A stretch of 64,000 nucleotides of DNA from Rehmannia glutinosa (taxonomy: Eukaryota > Streptophyta > Magnoliopsida > Lamiales > Orobanchaceae): positions 62,001 through 126,000 of the forward strand of contig JABTTQ020003029.1 in NCBI GenBank assembly GCA_016081115.2, in the 5' to 3' direction. Both the position numbers and the translations under genes were made by a program. Under the pieces are notes generated by a model. The model had not been told where the DNA came from. It ran no database searches and saw nothing but the letters and a program-made list of their open reading frames with translations. This document shows, piece by piece, positions 11,901 through 23,596 of the stretch; position 1 is the first letter of the stretch, and each line of letters starts with the position of its first letter.

Positions 11901-14900
11901 AAAAATCCACCATTATTTTCTTAGAAAATGAAAGTGAACAGAATGAAAGCACAACCAATCACAACCTAGGTTGCATTTTGTTGGATAGTCTTTTATTCCA
12001 TCCATTTTTTTAAGTGAATAGTAGTAGAAAATTATTTTTGAAAATTTGTGAATGTTTTTTAGAATGTGATTGTATATAAAATGAAAATATGGTGATAGTA
12101 GTTGATGTGATGATTTTTTTAGTAAAATAGTGATTAAATGTGATTGATGATTTGAAAATTGAAAAAGAGAGTTATTATATTCCATCTATTTTCATTTTTA
12201 AGAAAATAGTGGTGGAAAGTTGTGAATTTTTTATAGAGTGTGTGTGATTAGATATAAGATGAAAATGTAATGATGGTAGTTGGTGTGATGGTTTTTTTAG
12301 CAAAATAGTGATTGATGATTTGACATGAAGAAAGATAATAAATATTGTATTTGTTGAGATTGTGTAATGATGATATTTTTTTTAATAAGTTGGAGTACTG
12401 GTTGGAGGGACGGAGGGGATAAATTTCAAAGAAACTAAAAGATAATAGGTTTGAACCCCAATCAACACTCTTACAAAGGGAGAGTGATATCACTTGAGCT
12501 ACAAGCTCATGGTGTGTAATTATGATAGTTGATAGTGGTTTTTTTTAGTAAAATAATAATTTGATTTGATTGATGATTGAAAAAATGAGAATGATTGAAT
12601 AGTTTATTTCTGAAATTTTGTACAAAAAATCACCTTTTGGGTAAAAATAATTTTTGAGAGAAAATTTTGCAAAAAACTTTGACAACCAATCGCAACCTTA
12701 AAAGTTAATCCATGAAGAGAATTTGAGACATTTGAAGAAAGTCTCTTGGAGTTATGAGTTGTAAAAACTCGCTGGAAGAGAAAAATGGGTTTAGTAGATG
12801 TTACTTCTGGAGGAATACACCATGTATAGTATTTATCATAGATTTGCATACAATACAGGTCTACTATGTGTGATTGTGTGTGAATTTGTGTATATCAACA
12901 ATAAATCTACGATAGATATTCACATGGAATATTTCTTCAGGTGTAGCATTGATAAAATCGGGAAAAATTGGACCAAATTTCTTGTTCTATTCACATATTC
13001 TACTTCCTATTCCACAAAGATTGAATGAATGGCGCGTGTCATTGACATAAACATCAGTGGAAAAGAATTAAGCTCGAGTACGAAAAACCGGTGAAGACCC
13101 GGAAACTTTTAATATGTATGGATGTGAGTCTAATTCTCATTTTCTTATCACTATTTATATAAATGGAATCATGTTTGTTTGAAAAACCTTCTAGTAGAAA
13201 CTACTATATTTTTTTCTTCTATTTTTCACATAAAAAGTCTCAATCTAATAATTTCAAATCTCAACTCTATGCGCAATTTGCATCTCTTATTAGTTATTAA
13301 TAATGATCCTCATCTTTTCATCCAAATTATATGCTTGGAACTCACTACTACCAATTTGTATTCTAAAAAGCACTAAGCGCTAGGCATGTGATATACTAAG
13401 GTCGAGGGGGCATGTGCGGGTTATAGATAGGATTAAAAAGTCTAATCGGATAAAGGGAAGCATAACGCCTATATGGAACTAGAAGGGGTTAGAGAGAGGT
13501 TTTTAGAAAAGTGCTACCAATATATCTTTTTAATATATTACTATTTTCAAATTATATATCTATGAGGTTCACCAATCACCACCTACAGTCTCACAAATAA
13601 AATATCTCATATACATGTATAAAGTAGAGATGGAAAAATACCCCGAACTTGACCGGATGACCCATCCCCGCCCTGAACCCGATGGAGAATTCCCGCCCCG
13701 AATATCAATGGGGCGGGGATAGGTTTAGGTTACCCCACCCTGCCATGCCCCGCCCAGTCCCTGCTTTATATATAATTATATATTAAGTATATTTTATATT
13801 GTATATATATATATTATATATGTAAATATTATTTTCTAAAAAAATATTATCTAATTCATTATTTTAACTTCTAAAGTGTTAACAAATATAACACATAAAT
13901 TTTAACAAAATATGTATATGATTTTGTCAAAATATATAAATTGAGAATTAAAAATGTTATTTAAATTATATAAAAAACACAAATGGGGATACCTACTCCC
14001 CCCTCCCCTAATCCCGATTCACCCCGTCCTGATTATGCTCCGATCCTTAACGGGGTGGGTACGAAAATATCAAAACCCGCCACGTTGCCACTCATATTAT
14101 AAACTACTCCAAAACTAGTTAACGAAACAATTTCTAATTTCCAAACTTGTCTAAAATCTAATTCTCATTCATTCATCAAGATATGATTTTGGGTTATTGA
14201 TTTTTCAGTACCTGGCCTATAAGTACTTTGTTGGTTTGGTACCTGACATTTCCGAGTTACCAATTTCGTACATATACTTCACATTTTTTTTTTATAAATT
14301 GGTACCTATTCACTTTTAATGACGAAAATGCCCCCAAGTTTTTTTAATTTTTTTTAAAAAGTTAAGTTTTAATTAGAATTATAAAATTTAAAAAATAAAT
14401 ATAATTAAGAAATAACTTATTATTATTTAATTTAAATTATTAAATTCTTAATTGTGAAAAATAAAATAAATTCAATTAATTATATATTTTTAAATTTTGA
14501 TTTAAAAACTAATTAAAAAGTAATATATCAATAAAAAAATTTGCTATGATTTTCTTATTTACTATCTTAATTTTAATTTTTAGATTATTTAATTTATTTT
14601 AATTTTTAAAATTAGTTAACTAAACTATATTTTTCAATTAATTAAATTTTAATTTATGTTTATTAATTTACTAATTTAACGTAATTAATTTTACTTTTCC
14701 TAAAAATTCATTAATATTTTTAGAAACTTCTTTTTATTTATATTAATTAACTTAATTAAAATTTAATTCATTTTATAATTTAAATAAGTATATTTATGTT
14801 TTTTGGGGCATTTTTCGCCCTTAAAAGTGAATAAGTACCAATTTATGAAGAAAAAAAAAAGACGGTTAAATTATTAAATCAGAACTCGAAAACGTCTGCG

Positions 14901-15956
14901 ACTAAATCAAAGAAAGTCTTGGATAATAAGCCAAGTCTTAAAAATCAATAACTCTATAATTTTATTTCTGACACCAAAACAAATAAATTATCAAAATTCA
15001 TATTCCAAACTCTAGAAACTCAAAATTAATGGAGAACATAACCAAACGTAACAAGAATCACCCCAAAATAAAAATAAAAAGAAGAAGAAAATAAATAGAA
15101 TCAATCATCAAGCATGAGAAATTAAATGGAAATTTGGAGGCAGTGTTACATACTTGAAGATGGCTGGCAATGTTATGGCGTGTGAGACAATCAATTCCCA
15201 TAAGCTCCAAAATCCTTGAAGGGACTGCCTTTTCCACCCCCAGCTTCTCCACTGCCTCCACGAACCTCCTGTGCAGCTCTGGCGTCCAATCCACCTATAT
15301 ATATCAGACACACACTAACAAATCAATTCATCATATTTAATTTCTTGAAAATCTTAGTTATATATCTACATTAATATAAAAAACACACACAAGTTCAATT
15401 TTACTCGGAAATCATTAATTTAATAAAAAAGCGCCCCCGATCCTCGTGATGTATGCTTTCTCATAAGTCACAATCCAATAAATAAGAGAGAGAATTCTAT
15501 ATGGATAAGAGTTTGGGAAATTGCGCTTTCAAGAGAGTTGTATTTCTTTACCTTTACTTTCTTCTTCCCTGGTGGATTTTTAGATGATTTTCTACCTTTA
15601 TCAGCTATCTTATTAACGGCGATCGGTTTCTCCCTTTTACTCACAGTTTCCTCGCCCGAACCAAGATCCAAAGCAGAAATAGATACTGTTGCGGCTTTTT
15701 CATTTTTTCCTGAATCATTTTCCCGGTTCATCTCCGGTTCCTCACCTGCAGTAACTGAGAATTCAGCCATAATTTCTGACTCCATCTCCAAATCAGGTAA
15801 CACATCGCCATTGCTGATTCCCACGCAAAAATCATCAAAATCAATGGCGTCGAGCAAATTCCCAGTCGTGAACTCTGGAAACTCATTATTCTCTTCCATT
15901 GAGAAACTCTGAATCTGATTTTCCCTTTCATTCCTTAATGGCGAGACAGCAAGCAT
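8816..15956 (-). CDS. GLK: GOLDEN2-LIKE (GLK) transcription factor, five coding exons
   Basis: Nuclear GARP-family transcription factor. Known GLKs activate nuclear photosynthesis genes (light-harvesting, chlorophyll synthesis) and drive chloroplast development. Exons by splice signals: 15956-15552, 15294-15154, 10662-10360, 9210-9109, 8965-8816. All four junctions have GT/AG and phase 0, giving 366 residues. Seen: acidic N-terminus with [10 protein letters not shown] and GDVLPDLE (residues about 34-58); a basic stretch [16 protein letters not shown]; a GARP Myb-like DNA-binding domain from [11 protein letters not shown] through [11 protein letters not shown]; the GLK-specific AREAEAASW; a proline-rich middle with [15 protein letters not shown]; and the C-terminal GCT box [13 protein letters not shown] plus [16 protein letters not shown]. 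Known GLKs are about 400-440 residues; the segment between exons 3 and 4 is shorter here, so a small exon could be missed. No break seen. GLK1 versus GLK2 cannot be decided. Confidence 0.93.
9109..9210 (-). CDS. GLK: GLK exon 4
   Basis: 34 codons, [11 protein letters not shown] to RPPSDVHP. Acceptor TTGCAG ends at 9211, donor GTGAGC starts at 9108. RFPxAPVxGIP is a recognisable GLK motif. Confidence 0.88.
9211..10359 (-). other. GLK intron 3
   Basis: 1149 bp, AT-rich, with (TA)n runs at about 10004-10046 and 10296-10313. A block near 9800-9990 has repeated CCCAATCAC/ACCTACC motifs of unknown origin. No exon-like sequence recognised. Confidence 0.7.
10360..10662 (-). CDS. GLK: GLK exon 3
   Basis: 101 codons, [19 protein letters not shown] to FWHSHGSY. 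Acceptor TTTGCAG ends at 10663, donor GTAAGT starts at 10359. The proline-rich part includes [20 protein letters not shown]. Confidence 0.92.
11352..11966. mobile_element. MITE-like block with a GC-rich GCCTAG core
   Basis: Ends resemble inverted repeats (TGTGATTGGTTATGA at left; CCAATCACAACC at right). The core (about 11545-11715) has many copies of GCCTAG/CTAGGC in an otherwise AT-rich stretch. More remnants with GAAAATTTT and CCAATCGCAACC follow to about 12700. No target duplication could be fixed. Confidence 0.4.
12412..12515 (-). mobile_element. tRNA-derived SINE-like fragment
   Basis: On the minus strand GTAGCTCAAGTG (A-box-like) is followed at tRNA-like spacing by GGGTTCAAACC (B-box-like), the internal RNA polymerase III promoter pair of tRNA-derived SINEs. 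It does not fold as a whole tRNA, and the tail is unclear. Confidence 0.45.
13625..14096. mobile_element. Non-autonomous hAT-type MITE
   Basis: The left end TAGAGATGGAAAAATACC and right end (reversed TATGAGTGGCAAC) are degenerate inverted repeats. Both ends carry GGGGCGGG/CCCGCC motifs around an AT-rich core. Flanks GTATAAAG and TTATAAAC agree at 6 of 8 bases, an hAT-sized target duplication. Same family as 56353-56846. Confidence 0.55.
15154..15294 (-). CDS. GLK: GLK exon 2 (GARP domain)
   Basis: 47 codons from [18 protein letters not shown] to ASHLQ. Acceptor ATATAG at 15295, donor GTATGT at 15153. Holds most of the Myb-like helix-turn-helix. Confidence 0.93.
15552..15956 (-). CDS. GLK: GLK exon 1
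   Basis: Residues 1-135. The start [10 protein letters not shown] matches the MLA(V/L)SP start of known GLKs, which fixes the ATG. Ends in ...GKKKVK before donor GTAAAG at 15551. Confidence 0.9.
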
Positions 15957-16005
15957 TCCAGTTCCAGTGTATGAACGTGGGTGATAGTAAAACCAGAGCC
16001 CTGCC

Positions 16006-16026
16006 CTCTATATATATATATATATA
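16006..16026 (-). promoter_or_regulatory. Possible GLK TATA region
   Basis: A (TA)n run 50-70 bp upstream of the GLK start codon could act as TATA box. It is also a simple repeat, so this is weak. Confidence 0.35.
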
Positions 16027-16498
16027 AGTAATAAATTTTACAGCAAGTTATAGATTTACTTATTGTGCGTATTAACTCCTGTAAGTTAATATGTAGTGGG
16101 GAAAAATTAAAAAGTGGGAAATCTGTTAGCTTCGGCAAGTTTTTTCTTGTTAGTGGAAGGACGACAATAAAGTGCACCATGTGTTGGTGTTATATTGCTG
16201 CTGTAATTTTTATTTTTCTCTTTTATTTCTGCCAATGTGAGTGTGGAGAGAGTGGAACAGTTGGATGATTTCGACCACAATTTGTGCTTCCGATTTGTTT
16301 TTATGTTTTTGTTTTGGCTTGCGCGCTCTCTCTCTGTATATATATAGTAATATTAATTTTCAGCAAATATTGTGGGTTTGTGGATGCCCTTTTTTAGGTT
16401 TTAAAAAAATTCTATCAAGTTTGGTCGCAATTGTTTTGGGTTATTCAACACTTTATGGAAAATGTAAAATTTGTTTACACCGATAAGGCGATACTAAT

Positions 16499-17176
16499 TT
16501 TTTATTCGAACGATAGTATTATATTATAACAACTTAAAAATTAAAATTACAACTATAATCGTAGCCAACGAAAGCAAAGAGCCGATACATGACTAACTAA
16601 AAAGCGGGAATTGGTAAAGACTAATTCGATTCACAACATGGACTAAAAACTACACACCCCAAACTAAATCACCCCACGCCGGGAGACTTCAAAGACTCTT
16701 AATGGAGATCAGAACACACTAAAAAAATCAAACCGGCACCAAAGAACCACTACATATCGCGTAACGAAAGAAAAAATCGATCCGCCTACGAGTTTCGCAA
16801 ATCAACCGGGAAAAGAAAGACAAACAAAAAAAGAAAATAACAACTATAGCTAATAACGAGAGAGAAAAATACAAAAATTGCTCTCTCTCACCCAACTCAA
16901 TGCCTTTGTTGCCCATCATCTACTCGCCCAAGACACCTCCATGGAGCTCCGACCCACTTTCACCCGGAACGAAAATATCGGCCACCTCCGAATATCACAA
17001 GGAGCCACCGTCCGCACTCCAAATGAAAGCATGGAGGGGAGGGGGAAGGAGGGAGAGGGAGGGGGGGATGTGTGGGTGGCGGTTGTGGTTGGGGAGGGAA
17101 GGAAAGAGAAAATTAGGTTTTGGGGTTTTTTTTTGGGGGGGTTAGAGAGAAGGGAGAGGAAAGTGTTAGAGAGAGG
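16499..17176 (-). mobile_element. LINE-like retroposon, internally deleted
   Basis: The 678-bp insert is flanked by a perfect 15-bp duplication TAAGGCGATACTAAT (16484-16498 and 17177-17191), the length typical of target-primed reverse transcription. Read on the minus strand it starts with a CT-rich leader (CTCTCTCTAACAC...) and ends ATCGTTCGAATAAAAA, a short A-tail as in plant LINEs. No reverse transcriptase is present, so it is a deleted or non-autonomous copy. Confidence 0.7.
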
Positions 17177-17191
17177 TAAGGCGATACTAAT

Positions 17192-19461
17192 AGAGTGAGT
17201 TGTTATGACATATCAATGATTGATGTTACACTAAAGTATATTGATCTACTCTTCAAAACAAAAAGTATTACCGCAATTGGATGTGGCGGAATCCATTTTC
17301 GTTCGTTGGAGACTTTTTTGACCAAATATGCGATTGTTTATGAAAATTTTCTTTAAAATATACTATTCTCTCACTTTCACTTTTTCTCACTTTTTCTTTC
17401 ACCAATCATATCTACACATTTTTTCACAAAAACTAATCATTATTACACATTATCCCACAAATTTTACTATTCATTCACTCACACATTTCTAACTACCAAT
17501 CACATCCAATCATTATTTTACTATTTTCACATCAAATCAACTTTCATCATTACTTTTTTATCTCACATCCAATCACTCTCTCAAAATTCATCTTTTTCAC
17601 CCAAAATTTTTTTCACTACTATTTTCTAGCAAAATGGAAATTTTCAAAATGAAAGTATATCCAATCGCACCCTATATTGCTCTAAGTCTAGCACCTACGA
17701 ACCGAGTGTGTTATTATGTTGATGAGGTAATTTTAATTTATCCCCAAAATATGCGTTATTTTGTATTTTAGTTATTTAATTTTGAATTGTTCTACTTTAT
17801 CATCCGAGTGCAAATTGTTGCATTTAATTTATAATTTCCAAATTTACCCCATACTATTAGTGGATTATTCAGAATTATTACATCTCGAATAATTATTTGG
17901 GTCAATTTTCTCTCAAAATTTTCTCATCTTTAGTCAAAAGACAATTACTATTAAATAATAGTAAATTTCATCAATAAAATTAGGGTATGATACCATTTCT
18001 ATAGATCACAAAATAAAATAACCATAGGTTAAGGGGCAATTTTGAAAATTATAGGTTAAGCACAACAATTTGTAAAGTTCAAAGAAGTAAAGTATAACAA
18101 TTCAAAATTAAATGGGTAAAGTAGAAAAACTCACATAGTTTAGGGCAAATTAAAATTACCTCTCAGATACCGAAAAAAACAGTAGTATCGGTTGTTTTTT
18201 CGTATTTTCTATTTTATTAAACAACAAGCCCGTACATACATATAATACATTAGTACCATTTGTTTCTTCTTATTTTTCAGCCCACGTTTTACATGATTTT
18301 ATCCATTATTACCTAAAAGGGATACTTTAAAAAAAAATAGTTTTTTTTAAGAGGTGTAAAAAATGATAGATCATTCAAAGTTTGGGTGAAATTTTTACAA
18401 CACTAGAAGATTTAAAGATTTTGCCCTCATGTGTTGCGCACGTGAAAGAATCTCGATGGAATATTCCGTCGGGTCGGAAATCCATGTGGTGAAGTGCAAA
18501 ACTTTTATAGTTTAGGTGTAGTTTAGGTGAGAAGTTGCCAAAAAATATTTAGGTTAGAAACCCAAAAACGGCTATAGTTGAGGTGGCAATTTTTTTACTT
18601 TTATGATATAGAATAATATGTGAGACCCCATATTCATAATATTGAAAATATGTAAATCTTATTATTTGAAGATAATTATATAGTTTTGATAGGTTTAGGT
18701 AACGATTAATTCATTTTACTTTTATGTATTTCCCTTATTTATTTAATTAAGTGATTCAATTTATTCTGATTTAACAATCGTCACAATTTCTTGAATTATG
18801 TTATTAATATAAAATTATTATATTTAAGTTTAGATTTATATTCTTGGGGTTTATTAGGATTAAGTTATTACATAAGATCTTATTAGGACTTGTTGGAGAC
18901 TAAGTGATGATTTCCTTATATCATTTGGGTCCATTTCACTTGAGCATTAGTCAAGCCAAGAAAAAGGAATTGTTAAACATTTTAATTAATTACGGGCTCA
19001 CTTCCTTAACCATCTTGGGTCCATTAGTAGCCATCTTTCTGAAGCCCATTTGAAAAGACCATTTCTAGCATTTTTCTTTCTTAGCCCATGAGCCCGAACT
19101 CATTTTAGCCATTCTTAGAAGCCTACACTACATCCAAACACTTCAAATCAATCACCGCCACACTTGTCACCAAATACCCTCCAGTTTTTATTGTTTCAAA
19201 ATTCGATTCTATCATTCGAGACTAACCCAAACTTCTTCTTATGAAGAATAAAACATGTAGCCATTGGGCTAATCTCCATTAAGACACCAACACTCCTTGC
19301 TTAGAGACAACAAAACCAACAAGTAGGATCGTTTGTTTTTTTGTGATGGGATTGATAAATATTATAATACCATGTAATGTTGTGTTTGAGAAGTGTGATT
19401 GATATAATAATATTAAAATAAAAAAAATCAAGAAATGCGTTTGACAATTGTGATCGCCTTG
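17192..19461. other. Intergenic, AT-rich; one MITE-like block
   Basis: Upstream of GLK. Apart from the block at 17329-17670, I see no gene or clear element. Confidence 0.55.
17329..17670. mobile_element. MITE-like block, ends TGCGATTG...CCAATCGCA
   Basis: Left TGCGATTGTTTATGAAAATT and right CCAATCGCA, preceded by GGAAATTTTCAAAATG, form degenerate inverted repeats around a CT/AT-rich core. Related end motifs occur in GLK intron 2. Confidence 0.45.
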
Positions 19462-19466
19462 GGTAA

Positions 19467-19719
19467 TGATAAAATATATAGTTGTTAGTCTAAGAGTCAT
19501 GTTTTTACTTCTATTTTATTTTCATTCTCTTTTATATGCACGTGTCACTTGCTTACATGATGAGTTTGTTAGGAATATTTAGGAGGGGACCATGTTCACG
19601 TTGGTTGTGCTATATATTGCAGAATTCACCATTTTGTAACACACACAGAAATTATGAATGATTCTCTAATGAAAAATTGCTCATGCTGAGCTTAGAAACT
19701 ATCTTCCATATTCTTTACA
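19467..19719 (+). repeat. 5' LTR of outer copia
   Basis: TGATAAAATATATAG... to ...TTCTTTACA. Followed by TGGTATCTAGAGC (19720-19732), an altered initiator-Met primer site with CTAG in place of CAG. Confidence 0.92.
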
Positions 19720-19739
19720 TGGTATCTAGAGCTTAGGCT

Positions 19740-20573
19740 ATGGAGCTCACATCATCCCTGCATTTCGGAAATGTTTGGCCTGTATTCGTCGCCGCCACTA
19801 ATGAGGAATTCGGTGCTGGCAAGACCGTCGTCAAAGAAGGAGACCCATTATATCTACACAGCTCGGACCATCCTGGAGCTACTCTTGTGACCATTCCCCT
19901 TCCAGGTAATAATTACTTATCTTGGAAGAGAGCTATGTTGATTGCTCTAGGAGCTAAAATTAAACTGGGCTTCATCAATGGAAATATTATTGAACCAGAT
20001 TCGGACTCACCTCTATATGAATACTGGAAAAAGGTTGATTGTATGTTGATTTCATGGATTTTAAATTCACTTTCAAAGGATATTTTAGATGCTTTCTTGT
20101 ATGCGCGAAATGCGAAAGAATTATGGGATGATATAGCAGAGCGTTTTGGAAGTTGTAATGGGCCCTTGCTATATCAACTGAAAAAGGATATTGCTAATGT
20201 TACACAAAGGAATTCATCAGTTACAGTGTATTTTACGAAATTAAAAAGACTATGGGATGAACTTAGCTGTTTGGATCCCCTACCTCTCTGTCAATGTGAG
20301 CCTAACAAGAAGTTATTGGAGAGAGATATGAAGGATAGGTTGATTCAATTTCTGATGGGCCTCAATGAAACTCATGACCATGTGAGGAGCCAAATTTTCA
20401 TCATGGATCCACTGCTCAACTTTTATAGAGCATACTCAATGCTATTAACTGTAGAGAAACAGAGGAACACCCAGCTTGACGTTGTGGACCCTATGGAAAA
20501 TTCAGCAATGATGAGCAAGATTGGTGCACATGTGAAGGACAATTCTACCAAGAATTGGAATAACCATCCTTGA
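19740..20573 (+). CDS. Outer copia gag (277 codons, then stop)
   Basis: Capsid-like polyprotein of copia elements, which packages the element RNA. Seen: PGNNYLSWKRAMLIALGAK (residues about 58-76) and the UBN2-type gag core with KDILDAFLYARNAKELWDDI and YFTKLKRLWDELS. The frame is open for 277 codons to TGA at 20571-20573. Just downstream, in the same frame, are HCKGSGHEIHKCFKLH and DWFKTL, the zinc-knuckle end, with its first Cys not visible. The stop therefore separates gag from its RNA-binding tail. The ATG lies 8 bp after the primer site. Confidence 0.85.
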   Translation: MELTSSLHFGNVWPVFVAATNEEFGAGKTVVKEGDPLYLHSSDHPGATLVTIPLPGNNYLSWKRAMLIALGAKIKLGFINGNIIEPDSDSPLYEYWKKVDCMLISWILNSLSKDILDAFLYARNAKELWDDIAERFGSCNGPLLYQLKKDIANVTQRNSSVTVYFTKLKRLWDELSCLDPLPLCQCEPNKKLLERDMKDRLIQFLMGLNETHDHVRSQIFIMDPLLNFYRAYSMLLTVEKQRNTQLDVVDPMENSAMMSKIGAHVKDNSTKNWNNHP

Positions 20574-22732
20574 CCAAATAGAGGAACAGGGTTTGACAGG
20601 TTGACTAAAGAAGAGAAAGCCGAGCATTGCAAGGGATCTGGACATGAAATTCACAAATGCTTCAAATTACACATGGTTATCCAGGATTGGTTTAAAACAT
20701 TGAAAAAGCGAGAGGGGTAGACAAACAATGGTGAATATGGTGGATTCGGTTGGGTCATCTAGCTCAAAACTTGGAAAGATATCTCGAGGAAAACACCCTA
20801 ACCACAATGAAATGAGCAACATTATTCAACAGAGGTCGCCAAATATCTTTCGGGAAGAATGATGGGAGGTGGACACATCAATTCCCGATCCCAATCTCGA
20901 TTTTGCTCATTTTCCGATTATCTTTAGTAAGCATCCATTACTTGATCCACACATTGGCTTGTCCTTGATCACTGATTTGGATGGTGGTTCTTGGATACTA
21001 GACACGGGAGCTAGTAGACATATGTGTTCAAACCCTTCTCTCTTATCCCATATTAAACCTATTTCTCCTCATGCCATTATTTGTTTGCTTGATGGTTCTA
21101 CTAAAACTGTTACACACTCTGGACACATTGTTCTCGTCACCACAACTCACCCCTTCATGATGTGTTTCTTGTGCCTAGTTTCAAACCTAAAATGCATTTT
21201 CTTTCCTACTTATTGTGTTTTACAGGACCTAATAGTGAAAAGTCTTTGGGTGTTGGCAGATTGCATGGAACACTATATGTTTTGCAAAAAAGTCATTTTA
21301 GTTCAGGTTCCCCATTTCCCAATCCCATTTCCATTCCTTGTAATAGCAGCTTTGAGGTCTGGCACTCTAGAATGGGACATGCTTCCCCTTCTTTATTGTA
21401 ACATTTAAATTTTGCTGAAACCTTTATGCACAACGGACTCTATAAAGATGCTACAATCCTGTGATGTTTGTCAGAGTTCAAAGCAACACAGATTTCCTTT
21501 TCCAAATAGTTATATTCATACTTCTGATGTTTTTGAGCTTATACATGTTGATGTTTGGGGCCATGCAGGGCACCTTGTATTACAAATACACCTTTTCTTC
21601 TCAATATTGTTGATGATTTTAGTCGTCTTTACTTGGACCTTTCTAATGGCCCACAAAAGTCAAACATTTCAATTTCTTAGAAGGTTCATTCTTATGACGC
21701 TACTTAATCCCACAAGTCAGTAAAAGTTATACGAACAGACAATGGGACAGAATTTCTCAGTCAAGTCAGCCAATTGCTTTTTCAGTCTCATGGTATAGTG
21801 CACCAAAAAAGTTGCGTTTACGCACCCTAACAAAATAGGGTTGTAGAACGTAAACACGACATGTTTTAGACATTGTTGGAGCCCTAATGTTCCAATCCCA
21901 TGTTCCCCAACACTTATGGCCATACTATATCCTCATAACCACTTACCTAACCAACAGACTTCCATCACCTGCCTTACAATGGAAAACCCCCTTTAAAGTG
22001 TTGTACTCCAAACCTGCTGATTACACTTCCTTAAAACCCCGCCCGGATGCCTTGCCTATGCCACTAACGTTCTCCCTCGAAGGACAAATTTGCTTCTAGG
22101 GCTCTTAAATGTGCCTTCAATGGTTACTTTGCTAACCAAAAAGGGTATAGATTATATGATTTAGATTCTAAGAAAATTTTTGTGTCCAGGGATGTATTCT
22201 TTGTTGAAGACCATTTTCCCTATCCCCCTCACACTATCGCTCCCGATCCTACACCTCTTCATTTTCTCTCACCTCAGAGGAAACTCCTAGCCTTTATGAT
22301 TCTCTCTTCACCTTCCCCCGAACCTCCTCCTCCCGACCTTGCCGCTCCTCCCCTCGACGCAACACTGACTTACTTCCGGCCCCGCTTACTTAAATGGCTT
22401 TGTTACAAACATTGTGATCGATTGCATGCCATCATCCATTGATAATCATTGTCTCACCGCACACACAAACACTTCTCATATTTCTCGCCGCTAACACTTT
22501 TCCCCATCATGTTTTTCTCCTTTATCCAAGAACCAACTTCTTATTCTCAAGCCAAGTGTGAAAGTAACTGGATTGAGGCTATGAATAGAGAGTTGCGTGC
22601 TCTTGAACTCAATAACACCTGGACATTCGCGCATTTACCTATTGTCAAGAAAACCATAGGTAGTAAGTGGGTTTATAAGGTAAAAAGGCATCCCGATGGG
22701 ATTGTAGACAGGTATAAGGCTCCTTTGGTTGA
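20574..22732 (+). pseudogene. Outer copia zinc knuckle, protease, integrase, start of RT
   Basis: Protease motif WILDTGASRHMC lies at about 20992-21027. The pre-integrase LHGTLYVLQKS and WHSRMGHASPSLL are in another frame (21260-21400). Integrase zinc-finger CDVCQSSKQHRFPF is near 21460 and RTDNGTEFLSQ near 21735. RT begins at about 22560 with ESNWIEAMNRELRALELNNTW and is cut at 22737 by the Cassandra-like insertion. Several frame changes separate the blocks. Confidence 0.8.
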
Positions 22733-22737
22733 CAAGG

Positions 22738-23071
22738 TGTTGGGATTTGGTCCAGTATCCTGCCTGCAATGGGATTTAAAAGAGGCGCGAGGCGCGGCCC
22801 GCGATTCGAACTCGTGAGCGCTGGATTGCATAGTTAAAGGATAGCTTAAAGGATATGATTTGGACTACTTATACCAACAAATGCATCTTCTTTTTCGGTG
22901 CTCATTACATAGAAAAACGAGGTTAAGCGTGCTTGGCCCGGAGTAGACATGGGATGGGTGACCCCCGGGAAGTTTTCGGGTGCGCGTGAGTGAGGACAAA
23001 GCGCGCTAGAAAAGACTCGTGTTGGTTTGTGGGGATGAAATCGCCAATCCGAGTAGCGCGGAGGTCCAACA
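22738..23071 (+). repeat. Cassandra-like 5' LTR (334 bp)
   Basis: Followed by ACGTATCGAGC, a possible degenerate primer binding site. Confidence 0.88.
22850..22990 (+). ncRNA. 5S rRNA-like block in the Cassandra-like 5' LTR
   Basis: GTTAAGCGTGCTTGG followed by GAGTAGACATGGGATGGGTG and ACCCCCGGGAAGT aligns with the 3' half of plant 5S rRNA, covering box A, the intermediate element and box C. The 5' half is much degraded. It may still be read by RNA polymerase III, but it is not a ribosomal gene. Confidence 0.8.
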
Positions 23072-23219
23072 ACGTATCGAGCAGGTCATGAGTTCGAATT
23101 CCCTTGGAAGCACGCCGCAGATGAGGTTGCCAGGAGCGGTGGGCGAGATCGGGCGCAAGCCGAGGTAAACGGACGTAATCAAGATAGGTTGCGGATGGCC
23201 GAAATCGAGGTAAAATAGA

Positions 23220-23490
23220 TCAATCAAGGTATAGGTTCTTTGGGTGGACCAGAATCAAGGGTAGGTTGCCAGGTGGCCGGAAACAGATCGAATCAAGGTG
23301 TAGGTTCCGGGTGGACCAGAATCAAGGGTAGGTTGCTAGGTGGCGGAACTCGTAAAAAAGCATCGAATCGAAGGTGTAGGTTCTTTGGGTGGACCAGTGA
23401 ATCGAAGGGTAAGTTGTCGGTGGCGGAATCGAGGTAAACAGATCGAATCAAGGTGTAGGTTCCGGGTGGCCGGAATCGAGAGGCGGGCAT
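23220..23490 (+). repeat. Tandem repeats inside the Cassandra-like element
   Basis: Several imperfect units of about 60-75 bp built on GAATCAAGGTGTAGGTTC and GGGTGGACCAGAATCAAGG. Confidence 0.7.
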
Positions 23491-23584
23491 GACGCGACGC
23501 TGGTGAAGAAGTTGGCGTTATAATCGGGAAGTTTGGCGGACGGCGGAGGTTGCCAAGCACTTTCGAGCCGAGAAGATAGCAGTC

Positions 23585-23596
23585 TTTGGGGGGGAT
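23585..23596 (+). other. Cassandra-like polypurine tract
   Basis: TTTGGGGGGGAT lies directly before the 3' LTR. Confidence 0.75.

Larger units (their letters stand above)
10663..15153 (-). other. GLK intron 2 (4.5 kb) with inserted repeats
   Basis: Very long for a GLK intron. It carries a MITE-like block (about 11352-11966), a tRNA-derived SINE-like fragment (about 12412-12515), an hAT-type MITE (13625-14096) and a very AT-rich stretch (about 14330-14800). No coding exon seen. Confidence 0.75.

Noticed and set aside
15538..15912. Plus-strand open frame of 124 codons
   Set aside because: Antisense of GLK exon 1; the hydrophobic reading is a by-product of its acidic/basic codons.
19740..20573. 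Host gene encoding a 277-residue protein
   Set aside because: Sits 8 bp after the primer site of an LTR element and has the copia gag core.
22785..22815. tRNA-like text (GATTCGAACTCGTGAG) in the Cassandra-like LTR
   Set aside because: No cloverleaf can be formed around it; it is part of the LTR in both copies.
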